64,000 nucleotides of DNA from Aotearoamyces nothofagi (Eukaryota > Ascomycota > Leotiomycetes > Leotiales > Tympanidaceae). The notes beneath the pieces are model-generated. The model was not told the DNA's origin. It worked only from the letters and a program-made list of their open reading frames with translations, and searched no databases. The position numbers were made by a program, and so were the translations under genes. This document shows positions 48,379 to 61,142 of this stretch, piece after piece. How positions within the stretch are numbered: the first letter of the stretch is position 1; each line of letters begins with the position of its first letter. The DNA lies in assembly GCA_015345905.1 (NCBI GenBank), contig JADDTR010000005.1, positions 434,001-498,000 of the forward strand, given 5' to 3'.

Positions 48379-48677
48379 GCACTGGGGGTTCGCTGGTAGT
48401 TCACTGGCAGTCCACTGGCGGCCTAGTCTGCCTTCCCTGCCCTTGCTCTCCGCATTCCCGCACTTGGCCTCCCCACTCCCGCCGTCACGAGTCACGCCTC
48501 GCCCTCTCCCTCTCGCCCTCGGGGTTAAGCCAAGCTATCAAAGCAAGAGGGCAGCCGCGGCCAGGCTGCCAGGTCAGTAGCTAAATATCAAAGCTCTCCC
48601 CTCTTCCCCCCACCCCACGTCCTCTTGCACCTGGCAGAATACGATACCTGTCCGTCGTTGCTGCATGTAAGGTACTG

Positions 48678-48726
48678 TCCTGCCTGCCTGCCTGTCTGCC
48701 TGCCTGCCTGCCTGCCCGCCCGCCTG
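48678..48726. repeat. (CCTG)n tetranucleotide microsatellite
   Basis: About eleven CCTG/CTGC units with single CTGT and CCCG variants. The overlapping frames encode Cys/Leu/Pro or Arg/Ala/Gly runs and are repeat artefacts. Confidence 0.9.
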
Positions 48727-49741
48727 CTCGCCCGTAGACGCCGCCTAGACAGACTCGGCCACCCGACACGTAGACACCACTCACCAAAGGCCATCTATCG
48801 TCTGAGCTGACTCGCGAGCAGCCGGATTCCCTATTCCACGTTTGCAGTACAGCCCCGCTGTGCCATTAGCACCTAAAATCCGCCGATGCCCACGAGCGGA
48901 ACCTCTCGACGCTCGACCTAGATCATATCTTCATTCGCAGCGCAACAGCACTGCGGCGGAAGCTCTGGTAAGTAAGGTGGCGGGCGGATGTAATAACTGG
49001 CAAAATGCTGACTCTTAAGTGGTTACACGCTAGATTAACTTCGCTGTCGATTATCTATTCCAATTTTAAAGGCCCGCCCTCTAAATCCGTCGACGAGCGA
49101 GGTCCCCGCGTCGCGCCGTGCCGCACCTCCCCCGCGAGGCTGCATTTAGACGTTCTACGGTACGAAACCTAAGCAAATACTCCGTACATAATCCCAGAAG
49201 AAGTTGCCAACCGAATACCATGACCTAGCTTTAATAGAATAGGCGCCAGCAATTCGGCGGGATAATAAATTATCAAAAAATCTGCGTCAATGTTAAAAGC
49301 TCGTCTTATAAAGTCCTTGACGTAAGTTTCTAGCTACTCTATCCTATGTTCCAAAAATCGACTCCTGCATTCCCCCCTTCAAGATGAGCTCTACTATATC
49401 CTGAGTTTTGAAGCATATTTCCATAATTTGCTTAATTGCACACAACTTGATTCGGGGCGGTTTTTATTTCTAAGACTTGTCAGAACGTTCTTCCAGAAAA
49501 TCCTTCAAGTTCCCTTTCATTCAGCGTGGAGGTATCCTTATTCATTTTATGGCAAAGGCTCTTTTCTTAGATTACAGCTGACAGAAGCCTTCAGTAAATG
49601 TAGTCTGCATAATAGTAGCGATTGCATTGCAAAAAGGCGATCCAATCCAGAGTCAAAGCCACAAATTAAAGGTCGAGAGGAGAAGACGAGCTCGTAGCAA
49701 CCTACGCACCTTTGACAACCCCGACTGCCCCGCTACAGAAC

Positions 49742-52700
49742 ATGACTACGATCATTATACAGCCAGTAGCCTATGATATGCCGAGCGTGACAAGACCAGT
49801 TGGCCAAATGGATGCGCAGGTAAACCTTCAAGCCCAGCAGAAAAGTAAGGCTGATACGGAAGATAAATCTCGAGGGCGACGTCGCAGTCAAATTCTGAAT
49901 GGGGTGAATGATGGCGATAGACATGGCTCTGGGGGAGAAGCAGATGATGGCCGGTCGTCTGGCCCAGATGGTCCTTCTAGGAAGCGAAGAAGAAGCCGAA
50001 AAGGCCTCCATAAAAAGTTCGAGTGCCCACAAGAGGGTTGTGGCAAAAGCTATTCCAGAGCGGAGCACCTGTACGTGAGATATCCGCGTGACGCTGATGC
50101 TGATGGTGTTGATGATCATGATGTTGCACGCCGCTGACGAATGGTCTCATTATAGTTATCGGCATCAGTTGAATCACACCCCGAAGCAGATCTACAATTG
50201 TGATTTTCCAGATTGTGATCGGACATTTGTGCGGCAAGATTTGTGTAATCGCCACAAAGAAAGGCATGTCGCAAAAGGATCTCAGTTACAGAGGAAAGAC
50301 GCCATGATGAATAATGTTCCGCCCGTGGTCGAGAGAACCAAGTCGCTGTCTTTACGGGGATCCTTGTCACCCGAAGCAATGAGGCCTACGGTTTCCAGCT
50401 TTCAGTCGCGCTCATCTCAGCTACACTATTCTTCTCCCCCAGACAATGTCTCCCGTTCTTTCTCTCCCCAAACTACACAGTCCGCAGCAATTGCAGGTTC
50501 TACATCTTCATCAACGGCAACCGATCTCAGTAGCTATCAGCTGCCCTCATACCAGCGTTCAAATAGCGACCACAGTCTTCCAATAAGCCAGGAACTGCTG
50601 TCTCGGCCGGCCTTGGCCGATTCTAATGGGCAGCATCGCCACGCAAGTTTTGGTGCTATTGATGCCAAACCACGCGACACCATGTTTTCTCGCCTCCCTC
50701 TGCAGACCATGGTTGGCCCCTATGGGTTACTATCCTCGGCCTCAACTCAACAGTCTTATCATGGGAGCCAAGGAAATTCCACAGGGCAGAACTATATGAA
50801 CCCACCATACGTGAGCCAGCAGAACTTCATCCCCTTTACACTTCCTCAACCGGCGTTTTCTCCAACTGTTCCAACCACCTCCACGCGCGAAGGAGAATCA
50901 TCCTATGCTATATCCCCACCTCAAACATCCATTTCAGTTGATTATGAACATAGAGATACCGGTATTACTCAGCAGTCAGGTTCTGATATGATGCTTCTCG
51001 ATCAGATGACTGCACCCAATACAATGCCAGTCTTTGGAGGTGAAGGGTACAGCCGTTCTCCCTTTGCTATACCTGATGACTTCGTTGCCTATCTCTTTAG
51101 CGGACAGCAGTTCGATAATTCTTCGCCCATGACCAATCCAGGGATGAGTCAGCAAGGATACGCCAGGTAAGATACTTATTTGCTCTTCTCTCCCTTTACT
51201 TCATGGTGTCTCGTCCCATGTTATGTCTCCTTTTTGGAATTATTGCACTAACCAAAGTTTGCAAGCTATATGGATAGCCAAAACCAATATCAGCCATATT
51301 ACACAAATAATGCGGGTTTTGGGGGGTATTTCCCGCAAAGTCAACAACATCCGATGGCTGTCACGAGCTTACTAGACACGAGCTGCCCAGAAACCGTGCT
51401 TTCTGATGAGAAGAGTCAAGAGATCATCGATTTGATTAAGGAGAGGTTCAATGAAACCGATCATGCTGCCGTGAAGAGACAAAAAGAGGCTCTTCTGGAG
51501 GGCGATCGTAATGAAGGTTCTCATATGATGAGTCGCAATATGATGCAAACGTACATTAGAAATTTTTGGAGTTATTTCCATCCTCAACTTCCTATATGTA
51601 AGTTTTCACCTTAGAGATATTATTAGTCGGATCAAATGATTACTAACTATACTACTGCAGTACACAAACCAACGTTTTCACCCGACAAGACTCCAAATCT
51701 ATTGTTAATTGCTATGATGGCGATTGGTGCTTCGTGTCTGGATAAGATGCACGGCTACAGTATCACACAGGCAGGCGCAGAACTTTCCAACTTTCTAGCC
51801 TGGCACTTGAGGTGGGAAATCTTCAGTGACGTTCACTTTCGACCTCCTGCCAAACTGTGGGTCTTTCAGGCTCTTCTACTTTTGGAGATTTACGAGAAGA
51901 TGTATTCCACTAGGGCACTCCATGAGAGGGCTCACATTCATCATGCCACAACCATCACATTGATGCGTAGGGGTAGCTCACTCATTGGGAGATCTGCGTT
52001 AGACTCTCCTCCCAGTGTTCGGGACGACAAACAAGGGATTAATGGCTCGCGGCATTCTTCTGCGTCTGGTGCAAATACACCAGATGAATGGTGGAATCAT
52101 TGGATCACTAACGAGGCTACAAGAAGAGCTGCATTCGCCGCTTTTGTGATTGATTCCACACATGCCACGATGTTCGGACACTCGACAGTTATGGTAGCCC
52201 ACGAGATGCGACTTCCACTTCCTTGTGATGAGACACTCTGGTCGGCAAGAAATAGTGCTGAAGTCGCCAAAATTGAAGCAAATCTTCATGCCAATGGTGT
52301 GAAGCCAGTATCTTTTTTAGAAGGTCTCAAGAGGACCCTCAATGCACAGGAAGTGCGTACAAATGCGTTTGGTAGGACAATTTTGATGGCTGGACTTTTG
52401 AGTGTCAGTTGGCACATGAATCAGCGTGATCTTCAAGTGAATTCTCTTGGGGTGTCTCAGGCACTTGGGGGAAGGGATAAGTGGAGAGGATCTCTCACGA
52501 GAGCTTTCGATCTTTGGAAGCAGGACTTTGACAGGTCACTAGCCCATGGTCCCGAGGTTTCACTAGGACTGTATACATACTCTAGTAAGCGGGATGAGAA
52601 CGTGGTTTTGGAGAGCAGGGCTGTATTGCATCATCTTGCACACATGGCGATGCACGTGGATATCGTTGACTGTCAGATATTTGCGCGTGCAAAACGATTG

Positions 52701-53225
52701 CTTGGACGCACTATCGGGCCACAAGATCTTAATAGTGCTCAGCGACGAATGAGAGACGTTTGGGCACCCACTGCCAGAGCACGAGATGCAACATATTATG
52801 CGCTACGTTTTCTTTGCTCGGTGTTGTTGCCATGTGACTCGCCGACGAGCACCCATGGATTCGAAAACATCGATGCCACGCTCAATTACTCTGCCCGCGA
52901 TGATGTTCTTATGAATCGTTCATGGGTCTTATACTTTGCTGCTCTGGTAGTGTGGAGTTATGGGTTCGCTCTAGAGGGGCCGGCAACAGCCACTATTCCT
53001 TCCGCATTTGCATTCGAGGATCAGGTTCGCGACATGCGGATTTACCTAAGAAGGCTCGGTGGTGTCAGATCTCCTGAAGATCTGAAATTACTGAGGGGCT
53101 TCAACGGTTGTACTGGTCTTCTCATGGTACTACGTCATACATTTCAAAAGACTCGTTGGGAGTTGCTGCACGAGGCAGCATTACTCTTAACGAACTGTAT
53201 TGACTTAGTCGGTGGAACATCCTAA
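49742..53225 (+). CDS. C2H2 zinc-finger and fungal_trans-domain transcription factor
   Basis: Nuclear transcription regulator with unknown targets. Four inferred exons (49742-50070, 50156-51166, 51266-51597, 51661-53225) give 1078 residues. A basic stretch (SRKRRRSRKGLHKK) near 79-92 could be a nuclear signal. Two tandem C2H2 fingers follow: residues 93-117 (FECPQEGCGKSY to HQLNH) and 123-147 (YNCDFPDCDRTF to RHKERH). An 85-nt intron splits the first finger between its cysteine and histidine halves. A long Ser/Gln/Pro-rich region runs to about 480. A helical fungal_trans-type domain (about 555-900) begins near ILHKPTFSPDKTPNLLLIAMM. The pairing of C2H2 fingers with this domain is seen in fungal regulators such as the Klf1 or AmdX types. 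I cannot name the orthologue. The ATG is the first in a frame that follows an AG, so an upstream exon is not excluded. Confidence 0.88.
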
Positions 53226-55957
53226 TCGTCCAGTTCCTTATATTTGCTATTGTACATAAGTTTTTCTCCTTCGGTCAGGTTTTCGGAACAAGTGACGGGC
53301 TAGTATTACTTGGATGGGATCCTATGCTGTATATCATTGGGATACTTCTTTATAGGCCTAGGGTTCCGAAGTGTCTCGTTGTCGCACTTCAGTAGGTGGG
53401 GCCATTTTATTATAAATGGCAAGGGTGAGCTCTCGAGAGTCACAAACTAGGGGATGACTTGAACGGCAATGGCAAGAAGACATGCAAAGACACCGATTGG
53501 GCCAAATATCCAACTCCATTACATGATATAATCCTCTCGAGCTTTCTCCTACCACATCGTTCTGCAAACGTCTCACTGCTTTCTAGCACCGAGGTAGGCT
53601 TATTAGGCGCTGTGTACCGGGGAATGGCCGGCGAAGCTCTCTAGGTTACTAGTAGTAGGCAGGGTGTATGTATACCTCTGAGACTGGTTCTTGAAGTGTC
53701 CCCGAGGTAGGTACTTGTACACTTCACCATTAAACGCTCTATAGACTTCTCTAGGCCTAGTAATACCAGTTTCAACTCGGCGGTGCCAACCTAACCTGGT
53801 TCTAACACCTATATTGATTGTGTTGACCCGGTGTCGGTAACTAGGTAAGTAAGGTAACCTAGGTACTTATGTAGTAATCTTACCTACTAAGTGCTAAGTA
53901 GGCATTGTATGTACGTACTACTAGGGTTTTACCAGCACCTTATTACTAGTATATGTGTAGTTAGTACCTATATAGATCCTACTAGTATAGTAACCCCTAT
54001 TTATATGAGTACAATGTATGTTGTTTTAGTATGTACTTACCAATCAGATATCTACATAGTAACCTCAAAGTTTCGGATTTATTTCAACGGTTACCTACTA
54101 ATAGTAGGTACTCCCGTCTACCCCAAAAAAAATATATCGTATATTTCACTATATCATATTACGGTTATTTATCGGGACCTACCCACCTTATTCCAATTAT
54201 TTGTCTTCAACCCAAATGTTTTGCGGATGCCGCACAAATATCCATTATATTCATTATTGGATCCTTCAAACTATACATTTTAAGTATGGTATTACACATA
54301 AGTACTAATAGAAGTGTAGTATGAATTTTAAGATGCCTTTTTCTAAAAGTCAGTTAGTATCCAGACACCTTATTATTGACAAAATAGCAACATTATGACA
54401 AGTTACCTCTATTATACAATAATGTGCTGACTTATACATATTTAAAAAATTAAAAATATAGTGCAGTTTTCTGCATGATTTTCATACATTTTGGGCTCAA
54501 AATATGTACCTAGTACAAGTAATTTCTGGTAGGTCCCGGTGATTTAGGGAGTAATTAACCATTTAGTCACTAGGTACTAAGCATTAGTTAGGTAAATCAG
54601 AAAGGCGCAATCTCCAAAAAAAACAGCTAATAATGATTTTTTCTCTTCAAATGCCGGTTAGTATACTTATTGGGACCCCCGTACCAGCCACCCTCTAATA
54701 TAGGTACCTAGGTCTCTAAATATATAAGTATCTAGTAGGAAATGCTTATTCCTCAATACTTTAGTTCCCTAAGCAATACAGGATGTTCTGTTATGTAATT
54801 TAACAGTACTAGGTCTAGTAGGTACTATATATATAGGTAAGGTACCACCTGGGGTACCTTGATATAGGCAACCTTAGTAGTAAAACTACAACAATTTAAC
54901 TCTTGTACTATAATGCTTGTATGTTATATGCAACCTAAAAATTACAGTACTCCCTTTTACATTTTGGATAAGAACTGGGCTCAATGACAACTGGACTCAA
55001 TGACATAATCTAGAATATCTGGGGTACTACCAGTAAATTACTGTTTCAAGAATCATAAGGTATATTGGTTATTATTGCTGATACACAGTAGGTACCTACC
55101 TAGGTAATATACGTATTTGAAATTTTATATTTAGTATAAGTTTTGGCGAAAATTGTAGATTTGTAAACATTTTATTTATTAGGCGAATTTTGTCCTCACT
55201 ACCGTAGTTAATTGTATTTTAAATCATCTTTTTACAAGGTCTTGGTATGAAAGTTTGGGGTACCTGTCCGGCCAAATAGTAGGTGCCATAAGAGGTTATA
55301 TTTTATTGCTTGTAAAGTAAGTATCAGTAGATAGTAGAACGTAGTTGGTAGGTAAGGTACCTCTTACGGTAAGATGGGTAGGTACTTAGTAAGTGTTTCA
55401 GGTAAGGTAAGGTATTTATAGTAGAGGTACGTAGTAAGTACTAGTACCTCCACCTACCCCTTGTGCCTGGTCGCTGAAAACTCTTCATCCCTGGAAATCA
55501 CCTCATAAACGGATTGATAATAGCACATGATCCTATAATAGCCGCTGTACTGAGATAATATTGATCTATCTACCTAAGGCCGTTGAGGGCGCCATGTAAA
55601 ACATGTTGACTGCTCATGATTCCGAGATAATGCATGCATGCATGCATACCTACCACACCGTTCTAACACACCATATCTCCACTCTAACAAAGACTTTTTC
55701 ATCAAAAAAACAAAAACAAAAAACACCTTGAGATCGTTGAGATCATCCCAAACGCCAAACTTGTTGAAGTTTGCCCGTTAACACCACGCTAGATGCAAAT
55801 CCAATGCTACGCAACCATCCATGCTCAAAGGAAATGAGAGGAATATGGACCTCATGTGTATGTTGAATCATAAATGCCATTTTAAGGCTCAGGAAGTTTC
55901 ACGAACTTCCACTGAAGGAGGTGTGACAACTGTAACCGCCTCACTATCCGCCAACGA
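53226..55957. other. AT-rich spacer with GGTACC/CCTAGG motifs
   Basis: Separates two convergent genes. From about 53.6 to 55.5 kb it is strongly AT-rich with many short GTAC, GGTACC and CCTAGG palindromes, for example AGGTACCTACCTAGGTAA near 55,088-55,107. There is no coding exon, terminal repeat pair or recognisable element. A GCATGCATGCATGCATAC run is at about 55,631. Open frames at 53.9-54.3 kb are AT-rich with no family resemblance. Confidence 0.6.
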
Positions 55958-57838
55958 CTAGACAGTGGATAGCTTGCTATTAATTAACAGAGCTTTGGGC
56001 TCATATTGTCTCTCGAGGTCTTTTACTTGAAGACCGTCGAAGAGGGGAAACAAACCACGAGTCTGATGGAAATCATTGTGTACTAGAGAGTGTTGTTAGC
56101 TATATGCTGGCAATGATGCATCATGGCAACACTACATACCAAGATTGACCAGGTACCATGTCTCCATCATGCTCTCGATCAATTGGCGACTCGGACTTTG
56201 AGGAGAATGACAATGAGCCCAGTCCATACCGAGACGGAAAGCTTCGTCCTTCCAAGCTAAAAAGCTAATGGTTTCTACAATGGTTGGCTGTACAATCTCT
56301 TTGCCAGGGAATACTCCCCAAGTCACCGCATTTGGCCCTTCGCCCGGGGCATTAGACTTCAGTATACCGGATTTTGTTACCGCATAATAGGTCAGCTCAG
56401 GATCACGTTCAATACGGGCCAACAACTCATCGATGAGATCAGGCGAAACTAGAAGCTCGAGATAGGCTTTCTGGTAAACATAGCCGTTGGTTGGGCCCCA
56501 TCCGTAGATCGGATGGGATGATTTAACCCCATCCACCGCAGGTTGAGAATTGATGGTAAGGAGACCACGCTGGTTCAAGGCAATGAGCTCGCGCTTGATG
56601 ACATCGGCTTCATTGGAGATAGGCCCTTCACTCCACGGTAAAGTCTCCACCTCCTTGTTTAGATACTTCACAAAAACATCAGCGATGTCTCGCACTGATC
56701 TAGGCTCTCCCCATAGTTGACGATTCTGCTCGTTACTGCCCCTTAGACCAATTCCGTAAGTATCAAGTTCACCAAATGCTGGAGATCTAGAGTCACCCCA
56801 TCTACCGTTTGGAAATTCATCCCAATCCTGTGTACGCATCACGTATGACTTGTTACGATTTCTCCAGAAAATGGGACGCACATCCTCATCTCTTCGTCCG
56901 AGACCAAGAGATTGCCGCCAAGGAAGTGCCTGTTTCAATGGCCGCTCAGTAGATGGCATGAGATCAAGTTCTTCTAGGACTTGGCCTGTGGCTTGTGCCA
57001 AATTCATAGTATAGAAGTGTAGATGGTGAATGCCAGATGCCAGAATCTTACGGCACATCTCAGCCACAAGTCCTTTCCCAATGTCTCGAACTGCAGCATC
57101 ATCATTCTTGATGGGCTCCATAGCTGCAATCCACTCCGGTGGTATGTTGGCATTCATGTGGTTACAACGCCGTAGGAAGCTTGCGTATGTGTGGATTGGC
57201 ATGATTCCTGGTATGATTGGGACCCGAACGCCTTTCGCTCTAACCTTGCGCATCCAGTCTAGGAAATTATCTACGTCGTAGAACATCTGTGTGACGATGA
57301 ATGTGGCACCGGCGTCTACTTTCTCCTTCAGGTGGTCTAGCAAAAGATCTTCGTCATTCTGATCATCACATCCTTCTGGGTAGCCAGCAACGCCGATATC
57401 GAAGTGGTTGCCATAGGAGTCGCGTATGTATTTGACAAGGTCCTTGGCGTACCGGAAACCCTCGTCTGTAGCAACCCACTTCTCCTTCTCTCGTGGAGGG
57501 TCACCACGAAGAGCTAGGATGTTTGTGCAGCCAGCCTTATATGCATTCTTTAGAGCATCATCGATCCTCTCCTTCCCCATATCCGTGCAAGTTAAATGCA
57601 TACATGTCTCTAAGCCATATACGGATTGAGCGACGCCCACCATTTCGCATGTTAGCTGAGCAAGGCGACCGCCAGCACCCCAGGTGATATCAATGAAGCT
57701 TGGTCCTAAGCCATGCATGCGATCCATACGATCATATAGATTCTGAACTCCCTGTGCTGTTTTGGGTGGAAAGAATTCGAAAGAGAACGTCGGTCTCCCT
57801 TTTAGCTCAGTCTCAGCTAGCATCTCTGTAATGTGCAT
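55958..57838 (-). CDS. MET13: Methylenetetrahydrofolate reductase
   Basis: Reduces 5,10-methylenetetrahydrofolate to 5-methyltetrahydrofolate, the methyl donor for methionine synthesis in the cytosol. Two exons (57838-56140, 56082-55958) give 607 residues, the size of yeast Met13 (600). The FAD-bound TIM barrel (1-300) begins MHITEMLAETELKGRPTFSF. It carries catalytic Glu21 (FSFEFFPPKT), ITWGAGGRL, Asp113 in LALRGDPP, and FIVTQMFYDVDNF. The C-terminal regulatory domain follows from LPWRQSLGLGRR, including EVRPIFW-like VRPIFWRNR, HPIYGWGPTNGYVYQK and VTWGVFPGKEIVQPT. This is the domain that binds S-adenosylmethionine for feedback inhibition. The last exon adds VHNDFHQTRGLFPLFDGLQ and a short tail. 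Met13 rather than its paralogue Met12 is favoured by length and by the strong match throughout. Nothing is broken. Confidence 0.96.
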
Positions 57839-58964
57839 CTTGTTGGATTTCGGTATCGTATATGGTATGCTCGATTAGACGTAGCCTTTAATGGCAAAAA
57901 TGGAATTAGCAAGGGTTTTGTTGTAATAAGTAGAAGGTACACAGTTAGGTGATTCACAAGGAAGTCTAGGAAATGAACGTCCTGAGCGGATTCCTAGGTC
58001 CCATGTTTTCTGCAAGTACAAACAAGGGAAAATATGAGGACTTACAGTGCTACTCAGGAGTAATACGCCACGAGAATTCCCCGCCGTCTCCCTGGTTTAT
58101 GCTAGCCCAGATACCGTTTGCGAGCCCAGCGATCTGCTGCCTGACACTGCATGTACCACTAATGAATATATAAATATTTGACTATGTTTATGTTGGAAGT
58201 ATGAGTACCAGACAATCAGAGTACTATCTAGCTTCCTAAGTGGATTGGTAAAGAAGCGGTCAACTTGGCGGATGTTGATGGTGAGTTTTTAGCGGATAAA
58301 CATTCTCAATTCACTCATAATTACAGGGAGATCCAGGTCTACCAATTAACTCCCTTGAGGACAATACATGTAGCGACATGTACTGTTTTTGAAGTTAAAA
58401 TACCAGCATAGACTTACAGTAATGAAAAGTGATCTGGAAAATAATTAGAGCTCATTTGATCTAGTCCCGTGCTTAATGTATGTAGTTTCCATGATTGCCC
58501 CTCCACGGGCCTCCACACCTCGATAGCAATTGTAGCCTGCATTGATTAATGTCCTTAGGCATCAACATATATAGCGGACGGACTATAGACCTACACGAAT
58601 GATAGCTACGTACCTCTAGCAAACACCTACACGGATTACAGCTACGCATCTTTAGCATACACATAAGTTCTAAGGCAATAGTAATCATAAGGTATTGGGT
58701 TATTTGCGGATTGTAATTTGTAAGCTGACCCTAGTTACATACCTAATCTAGTCGCTATGGTCAGGCTCGACACTACACTTATGAGCCATCTGGGATAACC
58801 ACGGAGCGATTATGATAGAAGTAAACTGTGAGCCTCTAGCACTGCAACCCCATCCCGCAAGGGAAAACACAAGCAAGCAAAAAAGTGAAATAAAACGCTT
58901 AAGCATAACCACAACGCCAAGATAACATGACCAGAAGAGTCTTTCGTCGCACATAAGCTGCTTC
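57839..58964. other. Spacer between NOG1 and MTHFR genes
   Basis: About 1.1 kb that holds the MTHFR promoter and the NOG1 3' region. No gene is recognised. Composition is average with a few GTAC and CTACAC-type repeats near 58.6 kb. Confidence 0.5.
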
Positions 58965-61142
58965 TTAGCGGCTGTTTGTTTTCCCCATTCCTCGCTTTTA
59001 AAAAAATTAGCAACATGCTTCTGGATAACGAAAGCGCTGTGACTTACTTTGCCTGAAAACAAATGCTTGGGCATTGCTGCTGCCACATGTCTGTCTGCCT
59101 CTCCCCTATGTATTTATTAGTGCTTGTTCTTTGAAAACGAGATTTTAGGAATTGGGTATCATACTGTCGAGCCATTCTGTGAGAGATAATGTTAGCAAAA
59201 ATGTACTTATATGGGGGTGAATTAGAGAAGTTCCGAACCTGTTCATCTTTCGTTGGCCAAGCTTCATTGCTCTCTCAGCCTTGGTTCTGGCAGTTTCATC
59301 AGTGACTCCATCGTCTCTCCTGTTGCTCTGACTCCTAGCTCTGCTCTTTGCTCGCATCTTTGCTTCGTAATCTGGCGAATCAACATCCATAATATCTTCA
59401 GTACCAGTTCGGCTTCGTAAGACACTACGGCCTCGGGACTGAGATCTTGCTCTTTCAGAAATATTCCTGGTGTCGAAGCCCAGTGAATCAAGATGGTCTT
59501 CCATCTCGCTGAGCTTCTTCTTTGTAGCCGTCCGAGGAATAATGGCTTGGTTCTTGAGCGATTTCTTCATCTTCGCAGCATTCCGAATGAGTTGTCGTTT
59601 CTCCCTGATAAGCTCGGCCTTCACACGAATATCGGCATCCTCGGCATCTTCGAGATCGTCATCTGAGTCGTAGTAGCCCTCGCCCTCAAGCTTTTCTTCC
59701 TCCTCTTCTAGAGCGGCGAGCTTAGCCTCGATGTCGGGATCAATAAAGTCGTAGACATTCTTGCCATCAAAGACTTCAGGAATCTTGTCATGTTTCCATT
59801 CGTCATTTTCAAGCATGTATTGCTCCTTGAGATCCACGTTGTAGACACCGGCCCCGCCCTCCTCTTCCTCGATATCCCTAGCGAGTTTTCGTCGCTCCGG
59901 ATCATTCTTATCATATTTTTTCATTTGCTTCACTGCTTCAGGGATATATGCCTCCCTAACGATTCCATCCAATGGTCTGGCAACGTGAATACGGGCCAAG
60001 ACATCTCCCAAACGTCCACCGACAACACCACTGCTGTTCGTTCCCGCCTTTAACTTCTGAGCCACTCGGTCTGCAATCAATCGCTCGCATGCGGCGTTCT
60101 TTACCTCCTGAACACCTTCAGCCGTCGTACATGATAGTTGAAGCAGCTCAACATCGCCCGGCTTTAGCAGGGCCTGAAGCTGTGCCTGAGTCTCTGCGTC
60201 CAAATCTTCTGGACGCATGACATCAATTTTATTGATGACGATAAAGACGAGCTTGTTGGCAAAAAGCGGCTTGATGCTTTGAAAAAGCTGCATCTGGGCA
60301 GTGACTGTATATCCACACTGCTCAGAAAGATCCATAAAGTAGAGAATCGCAGATCGCAGATGGGCAATGGCAGTGATTGACTGCATCTCAATCGTGTTCA
60401 TCTCCTCAAGAGGATGATCGAGGATACCAGGGGTGTCGATTGCTTGGAATCGGAGGTACTTGTAGTCGAAATGGCCAACAAAAAGACTCTTAGTGGTGAA
60501 AGCATACGGCTGAACGTCAACATCCGCCCTTGTGACACTCCTCAAAAAACTCGACTTCCCAACATTAGGGTAGCCACAGATTAACAACGTCCTTGTGTTT
60601 GGGTCTATCGAGGGCAGACGCCCAAGATGCTGTCTGACCTGATCCAAGTACAGCAACGGATCTTTAAGCCTTCTACAAATCGTAGCCATTCGACCTAGAG
60701 CAGCACGCTTGAGCTGCTTGCACTGGAATAGTGACTGAGCATATTTAAGAAGGCGAACGTAATCACGGGATACAGTCTCTATAAGATGCTTTGCAGTGGA
60801 TAGTTGTCCGAGAGCTATACGGAAATGGTCGGCATCGTAGAGAGTATTTAGAAGATCCTTGTGGAAAGGATGGATATCTTGGAGGCGAGGAAATCCATCT
60901 AGGATCAGAGAGAGCTTCTCGGTGAATGTCTCTTGAGTGTATTTGACCTTTCGAGTATAGAAATCTAGTAATGATTAGCCATCAAATTTTTTCTTTAGGA
61001 CGATGGCCATACTTCTAATTCTGCTAATCTGAAAACCAGCACGAATCTGCGTAGGTAATCTACGTTGAGTACGACTCAGGACGATATCTAGGAATTCCTG
61101 AGATGTAGGAACCGGTTGGATATCCTTCCATGTGGTCTTCAT
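58965..61142 (-). CDS. NOG1: Nucleolar GTP-binding protein 1, 60S ribosome biogenesis
   Basis: GTPase that binds pre-60S particles in the nucleolus and is released in the cytoplasm by Drg1 before Rlp24 is exchanged. Five inferred exons (61142-61013, 60964-59239, 59176-59165, 59105-59048, 58994-58965) give 651 residues, the family's usual length. An N-terminal helical domain (1-165) precedes the OBG-type G domain: G1 GYPNVGKS at 174-181, G3 DTPG at 220-223, G4 NKID at 288-291. The NOG1 extension (VNVDLKEQY-like [19 protein letters not shown]) follows, then a basic tail with [10 protein letters not shown]. The 3' end is unusually split. A 12-nt exon encodes only part of RMARQ, and two more tiny exons encode [19 protein letters not shown] and RGMGKTNSR, the expected NOG1 ending. 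A reading without these introns would mis-end the protein. Confidence 0.95.

Larger units (their letters stand above)
47179..49741. promoter_or_regulatory. Long divergent spacer between SAP30 and the C2H2 regulator
   Basis: About 2.5 kb between two divergent starts contains both promoters. The middle (47.8-48.8 kb) is GC-rich with simple repeats; the right end is AT-rich. One copy of TACTCCGTAC is at 49,178-49,187. Open frames on both strands at 47.5-48.3 kb mirror each other and look non-coding. Confidence 0.5.

Noticed and set aside
53891-54324. Open frames of 130 and 97 codons in AT-rich DNA
   Set aside because: Hydrophobic, Tyr/Ile/Leu-rich translation of AT-rich sequence, no family.
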